DNA of 44,760 bases from NCBI GenBank assembly GCA_964408025.1, contig CAYOXX010000020.1, forward strand, positions 1 through 44,760, given 5' to 3'. The translations under genes and the position numbers were made by a program. The notes under the pieces are model-generated. The model was not told the DNA's origin. It did no database searches and saw nothing but the letters and a program-made list of their open reading frames with translations. The stretch's first letter is position 1. Each line of letters begins with the position of its first letter. Of this stretch, positions 25,842 through 33,201 are shown piece by piece. This DNA comes from CAYOXX01 sp964408025. GTDB lineage: Bacteria > Acidobacteriota > DATKUA01.

Positions 25842-26610
25842 GCCAATCCGCCCCGCCAGGGGCATCTCCGGCATGGCGGACAGCGTAGGGCGCGCGCTTG
25901 TTCATCCGGCCCAGGGCAACAACTTCTCCTATTAAATCAGGGTAAGAGGAAGAGGACAGTGCCCGGCATAAAAAAGTGGGGGGGGGATGGGGGATCCCCC
26001 CCCTGCTAGTGAAGGGAAAAGGAGTTACTAAAGGCAACCTCCCGCGTCGCGGGAAGGGAATGCTCGAGTTGGTGGGCGGCCCGCCCCCGAAGAGGCGGAC
26101 CGCTCACCCGGCGGCCCCTGACAAATCAAGGGACTCTCGAGAGGCCGGCTAGGCAGCCTCCCACATTATTCCGAACTCTTAACTGCCGAACCCTCCGGTA
26201 GTGACGGCCTTTTTCTGGGGGCCTAAAGGGTAGTTGCCGCCCTAAGGACTGCACTGCTCCATCGAGAACAGCATCGAGATCGGAATGATGAACAGGTTGT
26301 AAAAGAGCAACTTTCCGGCGCCCGCAACTCCCACCTCCCACTCCCGATGCCGGCGGGCCGCAGGCGCTGCGCTATGCGCTTCGCGCCCGGCTGCCGCCCT
26401 CGCAGCCGGGCATTCCATGACCCTGTATCGCCCGCCGCCCGGCGAAGAGCGTCACGGGCATCGTCGGCGAGCCGCTGCTGCCGCGCGCGGGGAGGGCAGC
26501 GGGGGCAGGGGCGCACAGGCCCAGCACCACGTCCAGCACCTCGCGCTTGCGCCAGCGGCAGCGGCGCGAGAGCAGTCCCGGCACCCGGTTCCTCCCTGCA
26601 GCCCCGAGCC
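25842..26610. other. GC-rich stretch without a supported gene
   Basis: About 770 bases between the island and ftsZ. Open frames on both strands are short, Arg/Ala/Pro-rich and unlike proteins. A homopolymer-rich palindrome (nine G, AT, five G, AT, eight C) lies at 25978-26003. On the minus strand one short frame ending near 26246 reads LLFYNLFIIPISMLFSM before a stop. It looks like a membrane helix, but it has no convincing gene around it and may be the decayed end of one. No tRNA-like structure is seen. Confidence 0.5.
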
Positions 26611-27807
26611 TCATGCCCGCCTCCTGGCCGCCGTCATCCGCCGCCTCAGGTAGGCGGGGATCTTCAGCTCCTCGTCACTCAGCGGCCGCGGGTTGAGTAC
26701 CTTGAGCGAATCCCTGTGGGGCATACGCGCGCGTCCCCCGGCGAGCGACGCGGCCCGCGACGCTGACGTCGGCCGGCGCTCGGCCGACAGCTCCGCCGCC
26801 TCGAACTGCTTCTGTGCAAAGTCCAGCTCGACGACCTCGTTGAAGAGCGGCAGGCCGGAGGCGACGACGCCGACCCGTGTTTTGCCCTGCTTGACGCCGT
26901 TGAAGACCACGCCCATGGCAAGCTGCGCGTCCTTGCTAAATATGCGCTGCGCGACGCCGAAGGCGTTCCTGACGCCGTCCATGAGCACGTCGTCGTCGAT
27001 GGCGAACTGGATCAGGGCCCGCGGCGCCTTTGTAATGTCGCTCTTTCGGTGGGCGAACTGCTCGATGGCGGCCTTGAGGGCCTCGATGGCGTTGTTGCGC
27101 ATGGCGCTCATCCCCGAGGCGTGAGCGGCCAGGCCCCCGCGCGTGAGTTGGCTCTTGACGATGCCGAAGTCGAGCAGCAGCCGCTTGCGCGGCAGCAGGA
27201 ACTCCATGAGGCCGCTGATGGTTTCCAGCGCTGCGGCGTCGGAGCGCCTGACAGCCTCGGAGGCGGAAAGCTTGCCGGCGCCCTCGCCGGCCACCAGGTC
27301 GTTGTTGAGCAGGAAGACGCAATCGGCGCTGCGCACCAGCGAATGCATCTTGCGCTTGGCCGTGACCGTCTTGGCCAGTCCTTCGTACTGGAAGGGGCGG
27401 GTGGCGACGATCAGCGTCAGCACGCCGGCCGCGCGGCTGATCCGGGCGAGCTCGGGCAGCAGGGCAGTCGCTGTGCCGCCGCCGAGGCCGCCGATAAGCA
27501 GGTTGGCGCGAGCGCCGCCCAGCAGCTCGCGCACCTCGACGTTGCGGCCACCCAGCGCGCGCGAGGCTAGGCGTTCGTCTCCGCCGGTGCCGTACCCCTC
27601 GGTGATCTCCTCGCCCAGCAGCAGGCGGCTCTCGGCTTCCGTCTCCGTCAGGCTCGACTTGTCGGTGTCGATGGCCACCGTGCCGACGCCCTCCCCGAGT
27701 GTGCCCCGCAGGCGGTCGAGCAGCGCCAGGCCGCAACCGCCGACGGCGGTAAGCTTCAGATCCACGCCTTCGCGCGCGGGCGCCTCCGGTGTGCCGAAGA
27801 GGGTCAT
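26611..27807 (-). CDS. ftsZ: Divergent FtsZ-family cell-division GTPase
   Basis: 398-residue tubulin-fold protein expected to form the division ring with FtsA. Recognisable elements: N-terminal loop TAVGGCGLALLDRL, IDTDKSSL, GYGTGGDE, tubulin signature GGLGGGTATA (106-115; usual FtsZ GMGGGTGTG), T5 VATRPFQYEG, NND (168-170), and the C-terminal FtsA-binding peptide EELKIPAYLRRR. In the T7 loop, LLLDFGIVK aligns with NVDFADV of E. coli. The Asp matching D209 is kept (Asp213), while N207 and D212 become Leu211 and Ile216. T7 completes the GTPase site of the next subunit, so hydrolysis may be weak. ATG 27807 overlaps the ftsA stop by ATGA. Confidence 0.88.
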   Translation of the reverse strand: MTLFGTPEAPAREGVDLKLTAVGGCGLALLDRLRGTLGEGVGTVAIDTDKSSLTETEAESRLLLGEEITEGYGTGGDERLASRALGGRNVEVRELLGGARANLLIGGLGGGTATALLPELARISRAAGVLTLIVATRPFQYEGLAKTVTAKRKMHSLVRSADCVFLLNNDLVAGEGAGKLSASEAVRRSDAAALETISGLMEFLLPRKRLLLDFGIVKSQLTRGGLAAHASGMSAMRNNAIEALKAAIEQFAHRKSDITKAPRALIQFAIDDDVLMDGVRNAFGVAQRIFSKDAQLAMGVVFNGVKQGKTRVGVVASGLPLFNEVVELDFAQKQFEAAELSAERRPTSASRAASLAGGRARMPHRDSLKVLNPRPLSDEELKIPAYLRRRMTAARRRA

Positions 27808-29117
27808 ACAGCCTCCTTCCGCTCGGCCACCGGGGAGCCTACCAGGGCCCCGAACCAGGAGCGCAGACGGTCGCCCGCGCTCATGCCGGCCGGCTCGACG
27901 CGCCGCCTGGCAAGCAGGCGGCGGCGCAGCAGGCGCAGGGTGCCTACGAGCGCGGCGCAGCCGGGGTCGCTGAAGCCCATGCGGGTGCCGTTGACGGCGC
28001 GCGGCGCGCCCACCTCTACGCTCCGCTCGAGGGCGATTTCCGCCAGCTCCGCCAACCCCTCGAGCTTGGCTCCGCCTCCGGTGAGCACAACCCTGGAGAG
28101 CAGGGCCGGCGAGATGGCCTTGCCGATCTCCTCCTCGACCATGTAGGAGAGCTCGCGGGCGCGGTCGCGGATGACGCCGGCGATCTCGCGGGCGGAGACC
28201 AATTTATCGGCCCCGAGGCCGCGCTCCCTCAGGTCGACAACTTCGTTGTGGCGGATCACCTGGGGCAGCGCGCAACCGAAGAGCCGCTTTACCTCCTCGG
28301 CGACCTTGAGGCCCTCGTTGAGGAAGGTCGAGAGGTCGGAGTCGAAATCGCGCCCGCCGCAGCGGATGACGCCTACGTGCAGCAGGCGGCCGTTGCGGAA
28401 GACCGCCACGTCGGTTGTGGCGCCGCCGACGTCGACCACGGCCACACCCGCTTCCGCGGCGGGCAGCATCACCGAGTCGGCCGCGCTCAGCCCGGCGTAC
28501 CACCAGCCGTCGACGGAGTAGCCGCAGCCCTTGAGGGCCTTCTCGATCCGCTCCAGCGCCGCCTCCGGGGCGGTGAGGAAGAAGAGTTCGATACCGAGCT
28601 GCTGGCCCCGCATCCCCAGGGGCGGCCCGCCGCCGCTGTAGATGGAATCGAGGGTGTAGCGGACCGGCACCACCTGCATCACATGCTCGACCAGGCAGGA
28701 TATCTCATCGCCGGCCCGCTCGATGCTCTCGTCGATCAGCCCCTGCGTCACCCGCCTGCGCGGCGAGAGGTTTACCGTCACGAAGTGGTTGAAATAACTG
28801 ATGAACGGCGACGATAGCGAGACCTGCAGACGGCGGGTGCGCAGGCGGTTGCGGCGGCGCAGCACCGTCGCAACCCGCTCCACGGCGGCAGCAAACTTCG
28901 CCTCGTCCGTCACCGCGCCCTCGCTGAGGCCGCTGTCGACCGTGGCCGCGTAGTCGACCGCCCCGACCGCCCCGTCGCGCTCGATCTTGGCGTAGAGGGC
29001 GTTGAGGCTGTGCTGGCCCAGGTCAAGTATCAGCACGTCGTCGCCGCCACTTCTGCGCGAGCGGATCTTCCAGCGCTGGAAGGCGCTCTCGAAGTCGATC
29101 ACTGGCCGCCTGCTCAA
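27804..29117 (-). CDS. ftsA: Cell division protein FtsA
   Basis: Actin-fold ATPase that tethers FtsZ filaments to the membrane. Motifs: phosphate-1 VLILDLGQHSLNAL, SHS2/1C-domain segment VSLSSPFISYFNHFVTVNLS, phosphate-2 GVAVVDVGGATTDVAVFRNG with VIRCGG, adenosine motif VVLTGGGAKLEGL, and a C-terminal amphipathic stretch GDRLRSWFGALVG that fits the membrane-targeting helix. The start is judged to be TTG 29117, which forms a 4-base TTGA overlap with the small upstream gene and has GGGAGG five bases before. That gives 437 residues. The longer frame from ATG 29171 would lie almost wholly inside that small gene. It is coupled to ftsZ by ATGA. Confidence 0.92.
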   Translation of the reverse strand: MSRRPVIDFESAFQRWKIRSRRSGGDDVLILDLGQHSLNALYAKIERDGAVGAVDYAATVDSGLSEGAVTDEAKFAAAVERVATVLRRRNRLRTRRLQVSLSSPFISYFNHFVTVNLSPRRRVTQGLIDESIERAGDEISCLVEHVMQVVPVRYTLDSIYSGGGPPLGMRGQQLGIELFFLTAPEAALERIEKALKGCGYSVDGWWYAGLSAADSVMLPAAEAGVAVVDVGGATTDVAVFRNGRLLHVGVIRCGGRDFDSDLSTFLNEGLKVAEEVKRLFGCALPQVIRHNEVVDLRERGLGADKLVSAREIAGVIRDRARELSYMVEEEIGKAISPALLSRVVLTGGGAKLEGLAELAEIALERSVEVGAPRAVNGTRMGFSDPGCAALVGTLRLLRRRLLARRRVEPAGMSAGDRLRSWFGALVGSPVAERKEAV

Positions 29118-29257
29118 CTCAGCCTCCCGCGGGCCTCGCCGCGAAGCCGCCGGCACGCCGCCTCCAGCCACAGCTCGAACAGCTCCTGAAATCGCCGCGC
29201 GGTGAGGCTGATCTCCAGCTTCACCTGCCAGGCGTCCGGCTTGGTTTTCACCGTCAT
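29114..29257 (-). CDS. 47-residue small protein between mraZ and ftsA
   Basis: Reads MTVKTKPDAWQVKLEISLTA then RRFQELFELWLEAACRRL and ends GRLS. The ATG at 29257 follows the previous stop by two bases (TGA AG ATG), with GGGGGAGTG as ribosome-binding site. Its own TGA overlaps the TTG start of ftsA. The first half looks like a beta strand pair and the second like one amphipathic basic helix. I know no match. Its lodging between two coupled division genes argues that it is translated and acts with FtsA or FtsZ, but that is inference. Confidence 0.6.
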   Translation of the reverse strand: MTVKTKPDAWQVKLEISLTARRFQELFELWLEAACRRLRGEARGRLS

Positions 29258-29259
29258 CT

Positions 29260-29421
29260 TCACTCCCCCACCAGCTCGTGAGCCGATCCGCCCGCCAGTC
29301 CCTCGCTGGTCGAGGCGTCCAGCGCCATGATCGCCGCCAGGCCGCCAGCCAGTAGCAGGATCGCCGTGGCCACCAGAAACCAGTGGCGGATGCTCAGCTT
29401 CACTCGCACCGTCACCGTCAT
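29260..29421 (-). CDS. 53-residue single-pass membrane protein after mraZ
   Basis: ATG 29421 overlaps the mraZ stop by ATGA. The product starts MTVTVRVKLSIRHW, has one membrane helix at about 14-34 (FLVATAILLLAGGLAAIMALD) and a short polar tail ending HELVGE. A basic N-terminus suggests N-in, C-out. In ordinary division clusters this slot downstream of mraZ and rsmH holds ftsL, another small bitopic protein. FtsL is longer, with a coiled coil that is missing here, so equivalence is only a possibility. The gene could not be recognised by family. Confidence 0.6.
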   Translation of the reverse strand: MTVTVRVKLSIRHWFLVATAILLLAGGLAAIMALDASTSEGLAGGSAHELVGE

Positions 29422-29921
29422 TCCTCCCCCGGCCGGCCGCGGCCGTTGATCTGTCCCAGGGTGCGATCGGCTATCTCCACGTAGCGCCCCATCTGGTCGG
29501 CCAGGTAGCGCTGCCAGCTTTCGGCCTCCCAGATCTCGATACGGTCTTCGGCGCCGATGACGGCCACCCGGTCGCCCTCGGACACGCCGATGTGCCGGCG
29601 GAAGTTGTCGGCTATCGTGACGCGGCCCTGCGCGGCGATGCCGATCTCGAGGCTGGTGGCGCCGGCGATGCGGGTGATTGCGCGCGCGTCGGCGGTGCCA
29701 GGCACCTGCGGACCCAGCTTCGAGATGTAGTCGGACCAGCCGCGCTCCCAGGTCTGCTGCGGGTAGATGGCGAGGCACTTTTCGGGCATCTGCACCATGC
29801 GGCAGTGGCGCCCGAAGTTGTCCAGGAGCGTGTTGAGCAGGCGGGTCGGCAGCTTCACCCGGCACTTGTCGTCGAGCTGGTGAAAGAACTCACCATTGAA
29901 GGATCGGCTGCTGTCGTTCAA
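29418..29921 (-). CDS. mraZ: Transcriptional regulator MraZ
   Basis: 167-residue DNA-binding protein of the SpoVT/AbrB fold, first gene of the division cluster and usually its repressor. It has the two expected half-domains: GEFFHQLDDKCRVKLPTRLL (10-29) and QGRVTIADNFRRHIGVSEGD with VAVIGAEDRIEIWEAESW. The start is taken as TTG 29921, preceded by AAAGGGGACAAGCCC. No ATG is available before the first domain. The C-terminal tail (GQINGRGRPGEE) is short. Unlike most bacteria, rsmH does not follow it. Regulatory repeats and a promoter lie upstream. Confidence 0.93.
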   Translation of the reverse strand: MNDSSRSFNGEFFHQLDDKCRVKLPTRLLNTLLDNFGRHCRMVQMPEKCLAIYPQQTWERGWSDYISKLGPQVPGTADARAITRIAGATSLEIGIAAQGRVTIADNFRRHIGVSEGDRVAVIGAEDRIEIWEAESWQRYLADQMGRYVEIADRTLGQINGRGRPGEE

Positions 29922-29929
29922 GGGCTTGT

Positions 29930-29988
29930 CCCCTTTAGTACATTATGACTGTTTATTCTGCCCTTATGGTCCAATTTAGTCCCTTATA
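29930..29988 (-). promoter_or_regulatory. Three phased AAGGG repeats upstream of mraZ (candidate MraZ operator)
   Basis: On the minus strand ATAAGGG (29987-29981), ATAAGGG (29967-29961) and TAAAGGG (29937-29931) are spaced by 20 and 30 bases, i.e. whole helical turns. The first lies inside the promoter spacer, the second near the predicted transcript start, and the third coincides with the mraZ ribosome-binding site. MraZ is known to bind short direct repeats at its own promoter, though the E. coli repeat (TGGGN) differs. Confidence 0.5.
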
Positions 29989-30001
29989 AGCCATTAGTCA
30001 A
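29973..30001 (-). promoter_or_regulatory. mraZ promoter
   Basis: TTGACT (30001-29996), a 17-base spacer and TAAATT (29978-29973), about 50 bases upstream of the mraZ start. The region is strongly AT-rich compared with the genes. Confidence 0.6.
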
Positions 30002-30003
30002 GA

Positions 30004-30033
30004 GGAAAATGAGCCTTTTTGGCTCTATTTTCC
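30004..30033. repeat. Long inverted repeat just upstream of the mraZ -35 box
   Basis: GGAAAATGAGCC (30004-30015), loop TTTTT, then GGCTCTATTTTCC (30021-30033). The arms pair fully except for one bulged base. It abuts the -35 box, so it is a possible operator or a bidirectional terminator in the mraZ/crp-like divergent region. Confidence 0.5.
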
Positions 30034-30099
30034 CAGGTACTCAAAATCTAGTATGTACATTCGATTAAGATACCAAATGGTGTAGTAAGGCCGTTTGAT

Positions 30100-30138
30100 A
30101 AAAAAAGCGCTGGATCTTATTCTCCCCGCGCTTTTTTT
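30100..30138. terminator. Bidirectional terminator-like hairpin
   Basis: AAAAAAAGCGC (30100-30110) and GCGCTTTTTTT (30128-30138) are perfect inverted arms with a 17-base loop. The G+C part of the stem is only four pairs. Its A/T-tract arms would give a U-run on either strand. It separates the promoters of the two divergent genes. Confidence 0.45.
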
Positions 30139-30146
30139 CGCTAAGA

Positions 30147-30176
30147 TTGTCAATAGAAGTAGACACCGTTTAGACT
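30147..30176 (+). promoter_or_regulatory. Candidate promoter for the Crp/Fnr-type gene
   Basis: TTGTCA (30147-30152), an 18-base spacer and TAGACT (30171-30176), pointing towards the regulator at 30311. Leader length would be about 125 bases. Confidence 0.4.
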
Positions 30177-30310
30177 GCTGGACGCCTAACGATGTCGGCT
30201 GCGTTCGCTAAGCCCTTGTTTTTCAGTAAGTTAGAAAAAACTAGAGTGCGGCACGGTGCTTGCTAACCGTAATGGTCGGGACCGATAGATACAGCCAACG
30301 GGGGCTACGG

Positions 30311-30997
30311 ATGCTGCGCGAAGATAATCAGCACAAGATCAACCTGCTATCGGAACTCGACTCCGAAGAGCTAGCCGAGGTCCTGAGGTTCGCCGTCGTC
30401 CACACCTACGACCGCCGCGACGTACTCTACCTGCCCGGCGACGAGCGCTCGCACCTTTACCTGCTGCTCGAGGGGATGGTGAAGCTGGTCCGGCTGAGCG
30501 AAGACGGCCGCGAGATAATCATCGCCACCGCCGAGGCTGGCGAGCTGTTCGGCGAGCTGGCGATAATCACCACCATCGAACACGAAACGATGGCCGAGAT
30601 GATGACACCGGGCAGGGTGGCAACGATCGGCGTAGAGAGCTTCCGCGAGCTGATCTCCAGCATGCCGAAGCTCTCTTTCCTGATGGCGCGCATCATAGGC
30701 GCGCGGCGTAGGATGCTGGAGAGCAAGATCGAAGACTTGGCCTTCCGCAACGTGCCTGCGCGGCTGGCCAAGTTCCTGCTAGAGCAGGCCGCCAGCACCG
30801 GCATGACCGCGGGCGGCACGATCCGCCTGCCAACGCGCTTCTCTCAACAGGAGATCGGATCGATGATCGGCTCCACCAGGGAGACCACCAGCCACTTCCT
30901 CAACGACTTCCGCAAGTCGGGGCTCATCGACTTCGACAAGCGGCTGATCGACATCCTCAACCCTAGCAGGCTGGCCGAACTGAGCGGAGCGATCTGA
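30311..30997 (+). CDS. Crp/Fnr-family transcriptional regulator
   Basis: 228-residue regulator from ATG 30311: N-terminal beta-roll (about 15-120), a dimerisation helix, and a C-terminal winged helix-turn-helix RFSQQEIGSMIGSTRETTSH. The effector pocket has GELFGELAI but lacks the following Arg-Ser/Thr needed for cAMP (IEHETMAEM instead). It has no N-terminal cysteine cluster as in FNR. The signal is therefore unknown, perhaps another nucleotide or a redox/haem ligand. The frame is open from 30260 (TTG) with another ATG at 30272. ATG 30311 is preferred for GGGGGCTACGG just upstream. It is divergent from mraZ and followed by a strong terminator. Confidence 0.88.
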   Translation: MLREDNQHKINLLSELDSEELAEVLRFAVVHTYDRRDVLYLPGDERSHLYLLLEGMVKLVRLSEDGREIIIATAEAGELFGELAIITTIEHETMAEMMTPGRVATIGVESFRELISSMPKLSFLMARIIGARRRMLESKIEDLAFRNVPARLAKFLLEQAASTGMTAGGTIRLPTRFSQQEIGSMIGSTRETTSHFLNDFRKSGLIDFDKRLIDILNPSRLAELSGAI

Positions 30998-31038
30998 AAG
31001 AGAGTACCCCAGACCCACTCCAAACAACCCCCTGCACT

Positions 31039-31078
31039 TGCCCGGGTAGCCGTAACCAGGCCCCGGGCATTTTTTTTC
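31039..31078 (+). terminator. Rho-independent terminator of the Crp/Fnr-type gene
   Basis: TGCCCGGG (31039-31046) pairs with CCCGGGCA (31062-31069), followed by nine T. It lies 40 bases after the stop. Confidence 0.85.
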
Positions 31079-31275
31079 GGCTTTTGGTTCATCCAAGGCG
31101 ACCCCGGAGCAAACAGCTGCCGGAGCCGCAAATCGAGCACCCGGAGCTCGGCGGGGGAGAGAGAATTCTTAAAACGGGATTGACTCACGGAAATCACGGT
31201 TCGATGCGGCCGCCAAGCGTTACTGCCAAGCAAGCGCTATGTCGCTCTACAAGATGGGAGATCGGCCGGGCGCGT

Positions 31276-31866
31276 TCAAGAGGCCGTTTGTCGAGGAATC
31301 TTCCTGAAGACTCCGGAATAGTAGGGCCTCATGAGCAAGGGCTTTGACTCGTCGAATTTGATCTCCTCCAGGCCGACGCTGTTCATCAGCCAGCGGATTT
31401 CCTCCGGCGGCATCCCGTGCTCCCCCTTCGTCGGTTCGCGTATGAAAAGCCTGCCGTCGTCCCTGAGCACACGCGATATGCAGTCAAGGGTGCTCCGCCT
31501 CGCCTCGCTCTCGATATCGTGCAACACGAAATGAATGGCAGCGACGTCGAAGGAGTCCTCCTCGATGTCGAGTTGCGTTATGTCGCCATGAATGAACTCG
31601 ACATTCGGGAACCTGCGCAAACGTTTTCTCGCCCGCTCTATCCAGGCCTCCGACGTGTCCAGGCAGGTCACCAGGCCACCGCCCTCGAGCAGCCTGCGGG
31701 CCATAAACTTGCTGAGGGCTCCCGAGCCGGAACCGAAATCGAGCGCCTTCTCGTCACCCCGCAAGTCGAAGCTCTCGGCATACCGTCTGTACCAAGGCCT
31801 GAGCAGGCTGTGGAAGAACAGATCGTGAATGAACAGTTGAAAGCGGCTCGGGTCGTTAAGACTCAT
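31276..31866 (-). CDS. Class I SAM-dependent methyltransferase
   Basis: 196-residue methyltransferase. Motif I ALDFGSGSGALSKFMARRL binds S-adenosylmethionine, followed by VTCLDTSEAWIERARKRL, FIHGDITQLDIEEDSFD and VLRDDGRLFIREP, in the order of UbiE/Methyltransf_11-type enzymes. The substrate cannot be inferred. ATG 31866 overlaps the 3' end of the marR-type gene by 11 bases and has AAGGAGAAGGCCG upstream. The longer open frame further up merely overlaps that gene. It is probably a target of, and co-transcribed with, the MarR regulator; such pairs often modify small molecules sensed by the regulator. Confidence 0.88.
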   Translation of the reverse strand: MSLNDPSRFQLFIHDLFFHSLLRPWYRRYAESFDLRGDEKALDFGSGSGALSKFMARRLLEGGGLVTCLDTSEAWIERARKRLRRFPNVEFIHGDITQLDIEEDSFDVAAIHFVLHDIESEARRSTLDCISRVLRDDGRLFIREPTKGEHGMPPEEIRWLMNSVGLEEIKFDESKPLLMRPYYSGVFRKIPRQTAS

Positions 31867-32341
31867 CGGCCTTCTCCTTCGATTGCTCGGCGGCCTCTTC
31901 AAACCGCCGGCAGATCTTGGACAGCATTTCGAGAAAACGCTGCACATCGCGCCCGCCGCCCAGCGCTTCGACAAGCAACTCAGCGGAGAGCCGGTCGAGG
32001 CGCTCGTGCTCCTCGTCGACGCGCTGACCCTCTGGCGTCAGCTCCAGGCCGTAGGAACGGCGGTCCCTCGAGCTGATTACGCGCCGGAGCAGCTTGCGCC
32101 TCTCCAGGCGATCCACGGCGCTGGTGAGCGTGCTCTGCGGCACGGACAGTTTTTCCCGTACTTCCTTGAGGATGATGTCGGGTCGCTGGGCGGCCATCCG
32201 CAGTATGCCCAGGTCCAGGAATGAAATCCCCGCCAGCAGACGTGACCAGCTTTCCAGCCTTCCGACTCTGGCGGCGCGAAGAAACCTGTGCAGCACGCGG
32301 TTAATCTCTGCCGCCGTGGCTTCAGTCGATCCTACACGCAT
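31856..32341 (-). CDS. MarR-family transcriptional regulator
   Basis: 161-residue winged-helix dimer. The DNA-recognition part DIILKEVREKLSVPQSTLTS and the wing RRKLLRRVISSRDRRSYGLE with LTPEGQR are typical MarR. Long helices at both ends form the dimer interface. The ATG at 32341 has a weak ribosome-binding site. A near-consensus promoter and a palindrome lie within 100 bases upstream, which fits the autorepression usual for the family. The methyltransferase gene overlaps its end. The ligand is unknown. Confidence 0.92.
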   Translation of the reverse strand: MRVGSTEATAAEINRVLHRFLRAARVGRLESWSRLLAGISFLDLGILRMAAQRPDIILKEVREKLSVPQSTLTSAVDRLERRKLLRRVISSRDRRSYGLELTPEGQRVDEEHERLDRLSAELLVEALGGGRDVQRFLEMLSKICRRFEEAAEQSKEKADES

Positions 32342-32364
32342 TCATCAGCCCGCAATTTCTAACC

Positions 32365-32436
32365 GAGTCGTAATATACAATCATCGGATTATCCGACTCT
32401 CGTATCTAATATAAAACGAGGCAGGTCTTTTGTCAA
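32365..32436 (-). promoter_or_regulatory. marR promoter and candidate operator
   Basis: TTGACA (32436-32431), a 17-base spacer and TATATT (32413-32408): nearly perfect sigma-70 boxes. Downstream, at about +5 to +17, is the 13-base palindrome TCGGATTATCCGA (32384-32396). It sits inside the right half of a wider repeat, GAGTCG (32365-32370) with CGACTC (32394-32399). A dimer bound there would block transcription. Confidence 0.75.
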
Positions 32437-32595
32437 GAGCGGAAAGAAAGTGAAAACTCACGGCGGGATCTGAGGCGGGACCACGAGTCGCCGAGGAAGC
32501 GCTTCAACGCCCGCGCTGCGCTCGCCACACAGCCCGAGTTCACAAGGAAGCTTGGGAAAGGCCGACAGAATTTCTTTAGGCTCTGATTCAGGAGG

Positions 32596-33201
32596 TCAGG
32601 ATCTCTGCCGGTAGAGCGACGGATCGACGACGGCGCACATCCTGTCCGCATCCAGGGTTCCGCCAAAGAACCGGTTGATCTCCTCCGCTACGGGTCGGGG
32701 TTCGACGAGGATGTCGTTATAGCGCACGTAGAGCAGATCGATGTTGTCTGCCGTCTCGAGAAACCGGTGAACCTTGATCAGGTGCTTCCTGAACAGCTCC
32801 GCCATCGTCCTGTCCTCGGTCTCGGCTTCCGCGCCTTCGCTCGTACGCTTGCCGCCGCGCCTCTCCATTACCCTCTGCGAGGCCAGTATTTCCTTCATCT
32901 CGCGGCGCATGAATACTACCCTGTAGTGACGGTCCGGCGGCAGCTCGGGCAGCAGCATGGAGACCATCTTCACGACCCTGCCCGCCGCGTCGTCGAGCCA
33001 GGAGGTGTCTTCCTTGATTTGCTTCACCTTCTCGAACTCGTAGTAACCCTTGGGATTGTCCTCGTCGGCGGTGCGGATATGATCGATCAGCGGCTCCACG
33101 CCCCCTGCTTCCAGCATCTTCATCATCATCGAGGTGCCGGAGCGCGGCAGGCCGCTGACGATATTGACGGGGTCTTTACATCCCTTTATGCTCTCTCCCA
33201 T
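32596..33201 (-). CDS. Sulfotransferase-family protein
   Basis: About 201 residues from ATG 33201; a GTG seven codons upstream is the alternative. The 5'-phosphosulfate loop of PAPS-dependent sulfotransferases is recognised in NIVSGLPRSGTSMMMKML. The second part, VVFMRREMKEILASQ, resembles the 3'-phosphate-binding strand-helix. LLYVRYNDILVEPRPVAEEI with RFFGGTLDADRM is a typical late segment. A charged insert (RRGGKRTSEGAEAETED) sits in the middle. The protein is short for a sulfotransferase but complete in motif order. The acceptor is unknown; the domain also occurs in proteins without proven sulfotransferase activity. Confidence 0.8.
   Translation of the reverse strand: MGESIKGCKDPVNIVSGLPRSGTSMMMKMLEAGGVEPLIDHIRTADEDNPKGYYEFEKVKQIKEDTSWLDDAAGRVVKMVSMLLPELPPDRHYRVVFMRREMKEILASQRVMERRGGKRTSEGAEAETEDRTMAELFRKHLIKVHRFLETADNIDLLYVRYNDILVEPRPVAEEINRFFGGTLDADRMCAVVDPSLYRQRS

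Noticed and set aside
26223..26614. Short minus-strand frames after ftsZ
   Set aside because: Arg/Ala/Pro-rich, no motif, no ribosome-binding site. They are treated as non-coding or decayed DNA.
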